DNA of 64,000 nucleotides. Source: Crotalaria pallida (Eukaryota > Streptophyta > Magnoliopsida > Fabales > Fabaceae). The stretch spans positions 124,803,290 through 124,867,289 of the forward strand of contig CM075649.1 of the NCBI GenBank assembly GCA_037953625.1, written 5' to 3'. Each line of letters starts with the position of its first letter. The stretch's first letter is position 1. Of the stretch, positions 45,313-58,844 are shown one piece after another. The position numbers were made by a program, and so were the translations under genes. Under the pieces are notes generated by a model. The model was not told where the DNA came from. It made no database searches and saw nothing but the letters and a program-made list of their open reading frames with translations.

Positions 45313-46854
45313 TGTAACAGCCCGATTTTCGTAAGCCAAAAATATTTACTTTTACTTATCAAAGTTACAAAAATTGAGGCCAGATTTTTTTTTTATAAAA
45401 CATTGTTGAAGTGTATGTAAACATCATAGAAAAATTATCAATGTTCTTCAACACTCTCTTTCGAAAACCGAGTTGTTACTAAAAATCTATTTTCATAAAA
45501 CTTTCGTTTCATAAAAGAACTTGGTTCCAAATCATCTTAACAGTTTTCAAAAACTTTACACGAATTAACTTTACATAAAGATGTGCTTCACGAGTTAGAT
45601 TAAAAACTTAGCTCAATTACATAATGGCTCATGGCATCGGTAATCCTTAACTCGACAATCATCACAACCTAATCTATCCACACTATCCTTAAACTTCCTA
45701 TTGAAAACAATTGGGTGAAGTTCCTTCTTCTTCCTACGTCCTCTCTTTGCCCTCGAAGTTGAAGCCCTCCTTCTTATGATTCTCTCCTTGCTAGTAGATC
45801 CCGACTTCGCTCCATTGAGAATGGTGGAGTTCCTCCGAGCCTTATACCGAATCTTCTCTTAGTAGTTCCTGTAGCCTCGTACGGTGACTTCCATCCAATA
45901 CTCCATCTGCCCGTTGAGATACCAGCAGCACCGATATGCCAACGAACAGGAGAGAGTAAGTGTTCCGAACGACGAATCGTCGACGGTGTGGAATTACGAT
46001 AGGCAAGATAAAAGGACCATACAAACACACATTAAAACATACAAGCACACAATGATTGAGTATGTTATCACATTATTATCAGTCTTATCATCGTTACTCT
46101 TATCTTTCATTATCTTTTCAAACTTAATTTCACTCCTCATAAACATTCTTTCTTTCTCAATCCTTTTCCTTCTCATACTCATAATTTCCTCTTTCAAAAT
46201 ATCATCGGGGTACTCATTTCGTTCTTGGTTATCACTCACGTCTACATCTCCTCGGTCATCCACCCAACCTAGTCGGAAGCAAACATGAGTACAGGACCTT
46301 TAACGTGCGGGCACGACAGCTGTCTCAACACATAAATGGTCCCAGACCAAGAGGACTCTGCCTCAATCAATAATATCAATTCATAATAATCATGGCACAA
46401 TGCCTCGCAGTGGCAAACAAGATGCCCCACTCCAGTCCCTCTCACTGTTCTCGATTTGCAATCTAGGGGGCGACAGTATATTTCTAGTGGGCCCGCAGAA
46501 CTTACCACGGCATTAGACCCAGTCCCCACCACGTTAGTGCGGCACATGTGGAGTTCGTTCTTCCTAGAAATATACTCTAGACTTCTTGACGTTTCACCGT
46601 CATCGTCCTCCCCTAATGCAATCTCCTCCTAAGTATCCGTAGATACTTATGGTTCCTTCCTCTCCACTACTTCGCACTCTCATACCTTACCGCGTAAGTC
46701 TTTTATCTTGTTAATTAACCTAACGGTCGGCCCATCCTTCGTGCAACCCTTCAATGAGTCCCGACCACTAACTTTGCACAATCCTTCTCACATAGCACAG
46801 AGCTGGGATCACATCATAATCTCATATCTCATTTCTCAAACTTCCTCAGCATTC

Positions 46855-47310
46855 CCCATTTCTCATACTCATCTCATTTCGAAATCCTTTCTCAAAACCA
46901 TCTTTTCAAAAACTATCTCAAGACACCATTTCATAACTTTCACAGAAACATAGTTTTCACCAACTTTTCCTCAAAAATGTTATTTCAAAAGACTCTCTTT
47001 AATTATCCTTTCAAATACTTTATCAAAGAGATCGTTTTCCAAACACTTTCTTCAAAATACATCTTTTCACAAAATTCTTTCAGAAAGATTGTTTCGCAAA
47101 GCTTTTCTTAAAATTTTCTTTACATAGTTCTTTCACAAAAATTGATTTTTCACAAATCTTTTTCAAAAAGTTCCTTTTCAAAAATCTTTTCAAAAACTGC
47201 TATTCGAAAACCTTTTCAAAAATTCCCTCTTCAAAATCGTTTCGAAGATCTCTTTTTCGAAAACCCTTTCAAAAACCGTTTTTCAAAAACCTTTTTCAGA
47301 ATCACAACTT
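46855..47310. repeat. TTTTCAAAA-type degenerate short-period array, LTR1
   Basis: Some 25-30 units of the form CTTTTCAAAAA or TTTCGAAAA at irregular 12-22-bp steps. Equivalent arrays lie at 53770-54225 (LTR2) and 62838-63295 (LTR3). Confidence 0.85.
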
Positions 47311-50300
47311 TGCTGGGCGTTAATGGAGGAGCAAGCTCAACTCAACACTAGTCCCAGACTAAAACCGAAAACAAAAGGAGCCCAGCTCCGCTCAAATCAC
47401 CTCTCTTTCTCATAATCAACATCACTTTCCCAGCTCTGGCTCGTTCTCAACATTATCAACAATTCATTCCCCAATCTCAACTCTTTCTTTCCTTTCCAAC
47501 ACATATCTTATTCACATTTATTATTCTTTTCTCATTGTGTCTTTACTGTATTACTTTCACAACTCATTTCATTTTATTTTCAGGACGTAACAGGCGTCCA
47601 TCAGCATATTACTCATTTAATTCAACAGTAATAAATATCATCAAGTATAATAAAATAAAGACAGCAAAGCATACTATCAATCACACACTCATCACACAAC
47701 AACAATGTGGCCTTCGTCACCTTCGTATAAGTGGCCACACATCAAACAATTGCCACTTATACTACTGACTCTAACCACTTAGTTCCGATCTTTGAGATAA
47801 TACGGAACGTCCTAATATATTACCTAACTACCACAGTGTCTTAGGAAAGCTTCTCTCTCACCTGAGGTCCAGCTATTTAATGCGTATCGTTTCCTCAGAT
47901 CCTTTGGCTGCCGGCTGCCCCAACCCCTCGTCTTTAAGATTTCCTCGTACTAAATCAAATACACTTAAGTTATTATCTTGTACTAAGAAAATCTTTTCTT
48001 AGTTCGTGACACGTTTTGTTCTTAATTGAAAGACTTAAAACACTGTTGTTTTATCAAAACAATTCCTATATTTCTAAAAATTTAGTCATTTTAAAGTCAT
48101 TTGAAATCATTTAGTAAAATGGTTTAAATCATTTGGTTTGGTTGCTGGCCCGATTTGGACAGCACCATAAACATGATCGAAAACACCGAAAAATTTCACC
48201 GTTTTTAATCCGGGTTTTGCTCAAATCCATTATCTTTTGAAAACCAAACTTTGAGTCTCATGAACTCAATTTAGAAATCAAGAAAACAATTTTAAATAAA
48301 CTTGGACAGCAAGGAATAGTTTCACAAAAATCAATTTTATAAAACCCGAAAACATCGTAAAAACTCGTTTTTGTTTCAAATACTTTGAAAACTCAGGTTT
48401 TGTTGTAAAACACATCTTAAATAACCACAAACATAATCTCACGCACTCACATAAATTAAATCAAATCAAATAGATCTCAAAACCACATACATACACAATG
48501 TACCTTGGTCACTCAAATCATATAAACAATTAATCAATTACAAATCGACACTTAATTCAATTATTTAATTAAATCACATACAAACATTCATTCTCAAGCA
48601 AATATTTCACAAATCAATCACTCAAGTAAATCATTCAACACATAATTAATTTGAAATCATTTCATTTTCATAAAACAAAACACTCACATATATCTAGCCC
48701 ATAAACCGAATACATACACATAAATCAACTTAAACACAAAACTTATTTCTAATCAATTAGCTTAACACAACATACATGCATTATTCCTATGTTACTTCAT
48801 GGAGAAGAATTCTGACCTAATTAGCATGTATAGACCGAAACACTTCACAAATCAAAGCAAGATTCATGCATCATCAAACATACAAAATCATGCAATTATT
48901 TATTCCTTTTTCCTTGACAAAACCGTGAGCTACATCTTTGGAAAATAGTCAAACTTTAATTTATTTTTCTTAGCTTAAATCAAATCAAAAATCATGCAAG
49001 AATATTAAACATATATCAAGTCCTCACATCATAAGAGCATGGATTTAAATTTCATGAGACATGGCCGAATACATCATGCATGAAATCAACACTTAAATTA
49101 ATTCATGTTCATGCAGGGAGAGTTTATTTTAAAGCTTATTTCCCTAATATCCTTCCAAGAACCGAGGCATGCAACAAAAGAACACATAGTCTCTTCACTT
49201 AAAATTAACATGCAAGACTAAATTTTAAGCTTGTCTAACAAAACATATAAAATCATGAATCACACAACACTTTCAATTTGTTTCTCAAAGGAAAAAAATT
49301 TTCAAAGTTCAAGATCAACATGCATGCACTTAAATCATGTAGATCAAGTCATGAATTTAGACATAAGAGCACAAATCAAAGACTAAAATCATCTTGAGTG
49401 AGAAAAAGGCAAAACCGTGACATATTCTAGGAAAATACTAAAGCATTTGTTTCAAAAATCATTTACAAAACTCAAAAAAAAAATCAAGGTCAAAACAAGG
49501 ATCAAGGATCAAGACAAGAACCAAAAATCAAGACACAAATAAAGACATGCAAAGGTTAAGAACAAAACTAAGAATCAAAACACAAATTAAAGCTTTTATC
49601 AAGATTAAATCAAAACCGAAACATGAAAGGGTTCAAAACCATATATCATCATTAATCAACATGCAAGACCAAAAATTAAAAACAAGTTTAGATCAAACAT
49701 TGATTTAACAAATAACACTAAAACACTTCATAGTTTACGGTTCTAAGCATAAAAATTAAACATGCAAGAAGATCTACTTCAAATTCACAAAGATCATGAA
49801 CAACACTTTAAATCTAGAGGAAAAAATCAAGATCTAGCATGAAAAGACTAAGATCTATCAAGAAAAGTACTAACCGAATTATCACACATAAACTACACCT
49901 ATTACAAATTAATTTAAGTCCTTAAAAGTCCATGTTTAAGAAAGATCAACACCTAAATTCATCTTTCCAAACATAAGAATGAACACGCAAGAGAAGAAAA
50001 GAAAAATTACAAGATCACAAATCAAACTAATTCTAAAACTTCTAGGTCTTCGGTTTATACCAAGGAGAAAGGCTTCTAGTCCTCTTGAACACTTGATCTT
50101 CAAGGATTTCCTAGGTTTTGGACTTGATCTCCTCTTCCTCTTCCTTCCCCCCACCTCACGGTCCTTCTTCTTCTTTCTCTCTATTTTCTATTTCTTAGTC
50201 TAAGAGTTTGATGAGTTCTTAGACTTTGTGTTTGGATGTGTTTGGGACGTTGGAAATGAGGGAGTGAAGGAATGAAATGAAGAGTGAATGAAATGAAACT

Positions 50301-50584
50301 AAGGGCCAAGGCTTATATAAAAATTCATGGCTTCCCACTTTGCCCTTGTGTGATGCGGTCAAGAGCTCTTGAGGGAGGGGTAAATTCGGTTCTTTATAAT
50401 TTTGCATGGGTGGAGTTTAACATTTGCCAAGGAGACAAAGCAGGGGACACTAGGCACATAGAGATCACTTAGGCTTTTGACTTGTGGGTTGATCTTTAGG
50501 GTTTCCATCCACTTAGTTAGGGTTTAGTTAAGATTTGGTTATGACTTTGGTTCACTTAGTTAGCACTTAGGAAATTTCTAGGTT

Positions 50585-50720
50585 TTCTCCACACATTCAC
50601 ACATACACACGGCACACATGTATATTTACATACATTCACACATGCATATACTCATGCACACACACACACACTCATACGTATTACACATACATATTCACCT
50701 ACATATATCATATATTCATG
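50585..50720. repeat. CA-rich degenerate microsatellite in LTR1
   Basis: CACACA interspersed with TACATA/CATGCA. The copy in LTR2 (59660-59790) has a shorter pure CA run (CACACACACACTC against CACACACACACACACTC). Confidence 0.7.
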
Positions 50721-51036
50721 CACATATAGCCATGTTTATTTACTAATTAAATTTTAAGTATACATACATACTTGTAACAACCGTACATACATGTCTATGC
50801 ACACATAGAAAATAAATTGTTCATGCATCAAAATATCAAACACATAGATTTTTCCAAAAACTCAATTTCTAAACTCTTGACATTATTTCAGAAAATCATT
50901 TCTTTAAAGTCACTTATTATCTTAAAAACGTGAATTAGGGAATTTATTTAAGAAAATATTCTTTCAAAAACACTTTTCACAAAAATAAATCTTTTTAGTA
51001 TTTTAAATTAATACGAGGAATTTGTGGGGTGTTACA

Positions 51037-52223
51037 TTCTCCCCAACTTAAAGATTTCTCGTCCACGAGAAATACATGGTGGATTGGGCAGCAGGGCACA
51101 AAATTCTTGCGTCACCTTGCTTTCCATAAGAACACTCTCATTTCGTTGCAGGATCATATTTCCTTTTGTGGTCTAATTCACCTTGTCGTGCTCCTTGTTT
51201 GTCGCTTTCAGACGAAGAAGTTCCACTCGTATCATCACTCGCGTGTCGAATCGGGTCAAGTCCAACGGACTAACCGAAGAAGGCGCCGTTCCCTTAGCCG
51301 ATCGTTGCCACAGAAAGACCAACCATAGGTACGGACTTAGGGAAAATAAAGCAAACAAAGATTCACACACCTTCAAAAACATAGGGTTTATCCTAAAACC
51401 CTTAGATATTCACTATTTTCTACTACTTAGATCCTTACTAACTCACAATAATCACTCCTTCCTTCAATTCCCTTCCTAACTCTAGAGTTTTTGTCTATCA
51501 TTTTTCTAAGTTAAGGGGGGGTTCTATTACAACTGGAGCTTACTCATTTCATCAAACAACCTTACTTTCCCCTTTTAGGTTCACCCTAAGCATAAACCAA
51601 ACCTATCACTTTGATCCTCTAAACCTTTAGTTAGGGTGCAAGGCGATTCTAACCCTCAAATTTTCCTCCTTGTGACTCCCCAACTTGGATCAGACTTATA
51701 ACTAAATCCACTGGGATCTTATATCCTCACTTAATGTAAAGCATTTATTCGTCCTTAATCGTTCAAACTTAAACTATCGGAGATACTTATAGCACGTCTA
51801 ATTCTATTATTTGGACTAATGAGTCTTAAATAGGGTTGGTAAGGCTACGAGTGGATAGTAATGCTCATGAAGGAAAGGTTCCAAGTTTAACCATATTAAC
51901 TGTTTTGTTGAAGCAATTCAACAAACACGGGAATCCAGAGATAACATCCTATGTCTTTTAAAGGCACTAAGGGAATATCATAGGGTATGGGGTCTTAGTC
52001 TTAGAACCTATTTACTGTCTACTCCTTCAAGCTATAGAACCAACAGGTTCCTTAAACTAACACGGTCGATACTAAGCCACAAACAAAGTCTCACATCCTA
52101 GAAATTTGAGACCTAAACTTATGCTCCTAGTCTCATACTAGCAAACACACAGAGTCACACAAACAAAGCATGTAAGCCCATGCTTAAGGCCACTAAGTAT
52201 TACCATAAGCTCTGATACCATTC
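51037..52223 (-). other. Interior 1 of the array: polypurine tract, non-coding spacer, primer site
   Basis: 1187 bp. Polypurine TAAGTTGGGGAGAA (minus) at 51037-51050, primer site TGGTATCAGAGC (minus) at 52209-52220. The frames seen (for example 51183-51479 plus) lack protein family features and occur on both strands, so the spacer is taken as non-coding. Confidence 0.85.
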
Positions 52224-53769
52224 TGTAACAACCCGATTTTCGTAAGCCAAAAATATTTACTTTTACTTATCAAAGTTACAAAAATTGAGGCCAGATTTTT
52301 TTTATAAAACATTGTTGAAGTGTATGTAAACATCATAGAAAAATTATCAATGTTCTTCAACACTCTCTTTCGAAAACCGAGTTGTTACTAAAAATCTATT
52401 TTCATAAAACTTTCGTTTCATAAAAGAACTTGGTTCCAAATCATCTTAACAGTTTTCAAAAACTTTACACGAATTAACTTTACATAAAGATGTGCTTCAC
52501 GAGTTAGATTAAAAACTTAGCTCAATTACATAATGGCTCATGGCATCGGTAATCCTTAACTCGACAATCATCACAACCAAATCTATCCACACTATCCTTA
52601 AACTTCCTATTGAAAACAATTGGGTGAAGTTCCTTCTTCTTCCTACGTCCTCTCTTTGCCCTCGAAGTTGAAGCCCTCCTTCTTATGATTCTCTCCTTGC
52701 TAGTAGATCCCGACTTCGCTCCATTGAGAATGGTGGAGTTCCTCCGAGCCTCATACCGAATCTTCTCTTATTAGTTCCTGTAGCCTCGTACGGTGACTTC
52801 CATCCAATACTCCATCTGCCCGTTGAGATACCAGCAGCACCAATATGCCAACGAACAGGAGAGAGTAAGCGTTCCGAACGACGAATCGTCGACGGTGTGG
52901 AATTACGATAGGCAAGATAAAAGGACCATACAAACACACATTAAAACATACAAGCACACAATGATCGAGTATGTTATCACATTATTATCAGTCTTATCAT
53001 CGTTACTCTTATCTTTCATTATCTTTTCAAACTTAATTTCACTCCTCATAAACATTCTTTCTTTCTCAATCCTTTTCCTTCTCATACTCATAATTTCCTC
53101 TTACAAAATATCATCGGGGTACTCATTTCGTTCTCGGTTATCACTCACGTCTACATCTCCTCGGTCATCCACCTAACCTAGTCGGAAGCAAACAGGAGTA
53201 CAGGATCTTTACCGTGCGGGCACGATAGCTGTCTCAACACATAAATGGTCCCAGACCAGGAGGACTCTGCCTCAATCAATAATATCAATTCATAATAATC
53301 ATGGCACACTGCCTCGCAGTGGCAAACAAGATGCCCTACTCCAGTCCCTCTCACTGTTCTCGATTTGCAATCTAGGGGGCGACAGTATATTTCTAGGGGG
53401 CCCGCAGAACTTACCACGGCATTAGACCCAGTCCCCACCACGTTAGTGCGCCACATGTGGAGTTCGTTCTGCCTAGAAATATACTCTAGACTTCTTGACG
53501 TTTCACCGTCATCGTCCTCCCTTAATGCAATCTCCTCCTAAGTATCCGCAGATACTTATGGTTTCTTCCTCTCCACTACTTCGCACTCTCATACCTTACC
53601 ATGTAAGTCTTTTAAAGTCTTTTATCTTGTTAATTAACCTAACGGTCGGCCCATCCTTCGTGCAACCCTTCAATGAGTCCCGACCACTAACTTTGCACAA
53701 TCCTTCTCACATAGCACAAAGCTGGGATCACATCATAATCTCATATCTCATTTCTCAAACTTCCTCAGC

Positions 53770-54225
53770 ATTCCCCATTTCTCATACTCATCTCATTTCG
53801 AAATCCTTTCTCAAAACCATCTTTTCAAAAACTATCTCAAGACACCATTTCATAACTTTCACAAAAACATAGTTTTCACCAACTTTTCCTCAAAAATGTT
53901 ATTTCAAAAGACTCTCTTTAATTATCCTTTCAAATACTTTATCAAAGAGATCATTTTCCAAACACTTTCTTCAAAATACATCTTTTCACAAAATTCTTTC
54001 AGAAAGATTGTTTCGCAAAGCTTTTCTTAAAATTTTCTTTACATAGTTCTTTCACAAAAATTGATTTTTCACAAATCTTTTTCAAAAAGTTCCTTTTCAA
54101 AAATCTTGTCAAAAACTGCTATTCGAAAACCTTTTCAAAAATTCCCTCTTCAAAATCTTTTCGAAGATCTCTTTTTCGAAAACCCTTTCAAAAACCGTTT
54201 TTCAAAAACCTTTTTCAGAATCACA
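53770..54225. repeat. TTTTCAAAA-type degenerate array, LTR2
   Basis: Same array as in LTR1 with scattered point changes. Confidence 0.85.
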
Positions 54226-57074
54226 ACTTTGCTGGGCGCTAATGGAGCAAGCTCAACTCAACACTAGTCCCAGACTAAAACCGAAAACAAAAGGAGCCCA
54301 GCTCCGCTCAAATCACCTCTCTTTCTCATAATCAACATCACTTTCCCAGCTCTGGCTCGTTCTCAACATTATCAACAATTCATTCCCCAATCTCAACTCT
54401 TTCTTTCCTTTCCAACACATATCTTATTCACACTTATTATTCTTTTCTCATTGTGTCTTTACTGTATTACTTTCACAACTCATTTCATTTTATTTTCAGG
54501 ACGTAACAGGCGTCCATCAGCATATTACTCATTTAATTCAACAGTAATAAATATCATCAAGTATAATAAAATAAAGACAGCAAAGCATACTATCAATCAC
54601 ACACTCATCACACATCAACAATGTGGCCTTCGTCACCTTCGTATAAGTGGTCACACAATCAAACAATTGCCACTTATACTACTGACTCTAACCACTTAGT
54701 TCCGATCTTTGAGATGATACAGAACGTCCTAATATATTACCTAACTACCACGGTGTCTTAGGAAAGCTTCTCTCTCACCTGAGGTCCAACTATTTAATGC
54801 GTATCGTTTCCTCAGATCCTTTGGCTGCCGGCTGCCCCAACCCCTCGTCTTTAAGATTTCCTCGTACTAAATCAAATACACTTAAGTTATTATCTTGTAC
54901 TAAGAAAATCTTTTCTTAGTTCGTGACACGTTTTGTTCTTAATTGAAAGACTTAAAACACTGTTGTTTTATCAAAAAAATTCCTATATTTCTAACACTTT
55001 AGTCATTTTAAAGTCATTTGAAATCATTTAGTTAAATTTGTTTAAATCATTTGGTTTGGTTGTTGGCCCGATTTGGACAGCACCATAAACATGTTCGAAA
55101 ACACCGAAAAATTTCACCGTTTTTAATCCGGGTTTTGCTCAAATCCATTATCTTTTGAAAACCAAACTTTGAGTCTCATGAACTCAATTTAGAAATCAAG
55201 AAAACAATTTTAAATAAACTTGGACAGCAAGGAATAGTTTCACAAAAATCAATTTTATAAAACCCGAAAACATCGTAAAAACTCGTTTTTGTTTCAAATA
55301 CTTTGAAAACTCAGATTTTGTTGTAAAACACATCTTAAATAACCACAAACATAATCTCACGCACTCAAATAAATTAAATCAAATCAAATAGATCTCAAAA
55401 CCACATACCTACACAATGTACCTTGGTCACTCAAATCATATAAACAATTAATCAATTACAAATCGACACTTAATTCAATTATTTAATTAAATCACATACA
55501 AACATTCATTCTCAAGCAAATATTTCACAAATCAATCACTCAAGTAAATCATTCAACACATAATTAATTTGAAATCATTTCATTTTCATAAAACAAAACA
55601 CTCACATATATCTAGCCCATAAACCGAATACATACACATAAATCAACTTAAACACAAAACTTATTTCTAATCAATTAGCTTAACACAACATACATGCATT
55701 ATTCCTATGTTACTTCATGGAGAAGAATTCTAACCTAATTAGCATGTATAGACCGAAACACTTCACATATCAAAGCAAGATTCATGCATCATCAAACATA
55801 CAAAATCATGCAATTATTTATTCCTTTTTCCTTGACAAAACCGTGAGCTACATCTTTGGAAAATAGTCAAACTTTAACTTATTTTTCTTAGCTTAAATCA
55901 AATCAAAAATCATCCAAGAATATTAAACATATATCAAGTCCTCACATCATAAGAGCATGGATTTAAATTTCATGAGACATGGTCGAATACATCATGCATG
56001 AAATCAACACTTAAATTAATTCATGTTCATGCAGGGAGAGTTTATTTTAAAGCTTATTTCCCTAATATCCTTCCAAGAACCGAGGCATGCAACAAAAGAA
56101 CACATAGTCTCTTCACTTAAAATTAACATGCAAGACTAAATCTTAAGCTTGTCTAACAAAGCATGTAAAATCATGAATCACATAACACTTTCAATTTGTT
56201 TATCAAAGGAAAATAATTTTCAAAGTTCAAGATCAACATGCATGCACTTAAATCATGTAGATCAAGTCATGAATTTAGACATAAGAGCACAAATCAAAGA
56301 CTAAAATCATCTTGAGTGAGAAAAAGGCAAAACCGTGACATATTCTAGGAAAATACTAAAGCATTTGTTTCAAAAATCATTTACAAAACTCAAAACAAAA
56401 ATCAAGGTCAAAACAAGGATCAAGGATCAAGACAAGAACCAAAAATCAAGACACAAATAAAGACATGCAAAGGTTAAGAACAAAACTAAGAACCAAAACA
56501 CGAATTAAAGCTTTTATCAAGATTAAATCAAAACCGAAACATGCAAGGGTTCAAAACCATATATCATCATTAATCAACATGCAAGACCAAAAATTAAAAA
56601 CAAGTTTAGATCAAACATTGATTTAACAAATCAACACTAAAACACTTCATAGTTTACGGTTCTAAGCATAAAAATTAAACATGCAAGAAGATCTACTTCA
56701 AATTCACAAAGTGTTAGAAGTCAAGCCTTCCCAAGGACTTCAAGTGATATTCAAAGTTTTGATGATTACAAACAAAGTCAATCAAGCTCACAAGTCAAGC
56801 TATCAAGGTTCAAGCAAATGAAGGCTGAAGTTGTGTCTTTCCCTTTTCCCCTAGAAAACAATGTAAGGTAATGGATATAGTTACGTAAGTATAAAGGCCA
56901 TAACTTAACTTAACGGAGAAGAATGTTTTTCTAAGTAAGGAGAAGGAAAAGTGTTTTACAAAGGTTTTTCATAAAACTGTTTTAACTTAGTTTTTGTGGA
57001 AATAGATGATGAAACAAACTCTGGATGTTTTTCTCCAAGTCATGAAAATCTATTTTTACAAGTGCAAGAAGGGA

Positions 57075-57412
57075 TAATCGATTACCTTCTCAACGTAATC
57101 GATTACTTCTGTTGCATCATAGAAAAACCAAAGTGCTTGTAATCGAGTATTTGAAAATGGCTAATCAATTACTTTTTGAAAAAGAAGTAATCGATTACCT
57201 GCTTCAAGTAATCGATTAGAATTGTTGCATCATATATTATTCAGAGACACAGTAATCGATTACTTGTTCCTAAGTAATCGATTACCTGCTTTTAAATGTT
57301 GCATCATATATTTTTCCAGGGTCTCTGTAATCGATTATCTTGCCCTGAATAATCGATTACTTGTTTTGGTTTTAAAGGTGATAATCGATTACCTTAGGAA
57401 AGTAATCGATTA
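57075..57412. repeat. Six pairs of TAATCGATTA palindromes
   Basis: Starts 57075/57096, 57140/57162, 57188/57209, 57253/57275, 57328/57350 and 57382/57403: spacing 21, 22, 21, 22, 22 and 21. The second pair is degenerate (TAATCGAGTA, TAATCAATTA). TGTTGCATCATA recurs after several pairs. Confidence 0.95.
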
Positions 57413-58691
57413 CTTTAAATGATTTTTTGAAAAACGTGTCAGAATCGTTTTGATTTGTTTCCTGATTTGTTTTTACTTAATTGATTCTGATTTATTTTCA
57501 AAATTCGAATTTGATTTTATTTTTGAAAATATTCCTTTTTGGTTTAAGATTCAAATCTTTTATTTTATTCTTTAAATCTATTTGATTTGGTTTTGATTTT
57601 AAATCTTATTTTATTTTATTTCTAAAATCGTTTTTGATTTGTTTTTGATTTTGAATTTGAATTATTTCCAAAATTGGTTTTTGATTTGATTCTGTTTTTA
57701 ATTTTGAAATTCAAATTCAAATCTTCAAAATTTTAATTATAAGAATGTTTTTATCTCTTTCAAAGTTAACTCTTCTGATATCAATTTTTGAGAAAAACGT
57801 TTTCACGTTCTGTTCTTCTTCTTCTCCTATTCTTCAGAAAAGCTTTTTATCATTCTATCTTTTTGAAAAGAAGAAAAGGGTTGGCCTAGTACTTATTTTG
57901 TTATATCCATTGTCATAGAACTCATATTGTTGTATCTGTGTTGCTTAGAACACTTTATTGTTAGAGTAGCCTTATCTTGTTGTATCAGCACTAAGAAGAG
58001 TGCATTATAGTGGTTGTACCCAATCTCATATTATAACCCGTTGTTGTAAGGGGTGTGTGTAACCTTTAGTGACTAGGGAGTGAATCTCCTAGTGCGGACG
58101 TGCTGCGTTCGTGGTTGTAGGGTGAGGAACCCTGCTGTGTGGGTAGTGCTAGACGAACGGTGGGGCACCTAGTAGTTAGGCTATCTCGTTGTGTTTTGAG
58201 GCCCCTAGCGAACGGAGGTTCCTAGTGCGGGGTGCTCTGGTTGTACTTGGGGACGCGAGGCGTCTTTGGTTTAGTGAAAAGCTCAAGCGAGTCGCTTGGG
58301 GACTGGACGAGGATAAAAATCTCCGGTGCAATCTCTTCTATCCCTATCTCTTTTATATTTTGTTGTTGTTATTGTTGCTTGTGTTTATCGTTGCTATATT
58401 TGTTCATCGTGCATCATATCAACTACTTTCATAATAATTAATTTAAATGATTTTAAATTAATTAGCGCGATCACGTTTTCGGTGGTATCGTTTTAATTGA
58501 TCCGCGCGTATTAGTTTTTCTATTATTATTAATATTATCATCCGCGTGTGCATAATCGTTTTCGTTGTTATATTTATTTGTTACGCATCATAACGATTAT
58601 TTTCATAATAATCTATTTTAAAAAGGTTTTAAAATAATAAGCGCGGTAACGGTTTTCATTGTTCTTATTTATTTGAGTTCCGCACATATTA

Positions 58692-58719
58692 GTCTTTATT
58701 ATTATTATTATTATTATTA
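58692..58719. repeat. ATT microsatellite
   Basis: About eight ATT units in the solo LTR. Confidence 0.8.
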
Positions 58720-58817
58720 AAGCTTCCGCAAAATCGTTTTTATTCAATATATTAGTTTTCCGCTGCAAAATCTCTTTAATTTTATTGAAAACGATTTGAA
58801 ACCAATGTTTTCGTAAA

Positions 58818-58844
58818 CACCCAATTCACCCCCCCTCTTGGGTG
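58818..58844 (+). other. C-rich-loop hairpin near the solo LTR end
   Basis: Stem CACCCAA/TTGGGTG around TTCACCCCCCCTC, 31 bp before the LTR end. The same loop with other stems occurs in the LTRs at 299/7599 and at 36430. Confidence 0.8.

Larger units (their letters stand above)
45313..51036 (-). repeat. Giant LTR copy 1 (5724 bp)
   Basis: Near identical to LTR2 and LTR3. Holds the TTTTCAAAA-type array (46855-47310), long AT-rich ATCAAG/CATGCAAG sequence (48100-49950) and a CA/TA-rich stretch (50585-50720). Open frames of 60-140 codons recur in all copies, but none has recognisable protein features. Confidence 0.92.

Noticed and set aside
45884..46288. 134-codon ORF conserved in the giant LTRs (also 52793-53176 and 61863-62495)
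   Set aside because: It recurs because the LTRs are near-identical; lengths differ by stops and it has no protein-like motifs. The opposite strand is open as well.
51183..51479. ORFs in the array interior
   Set aside because: Open on both strands, low complexity, no gag/pol motif, and only present as copies of one spacer.
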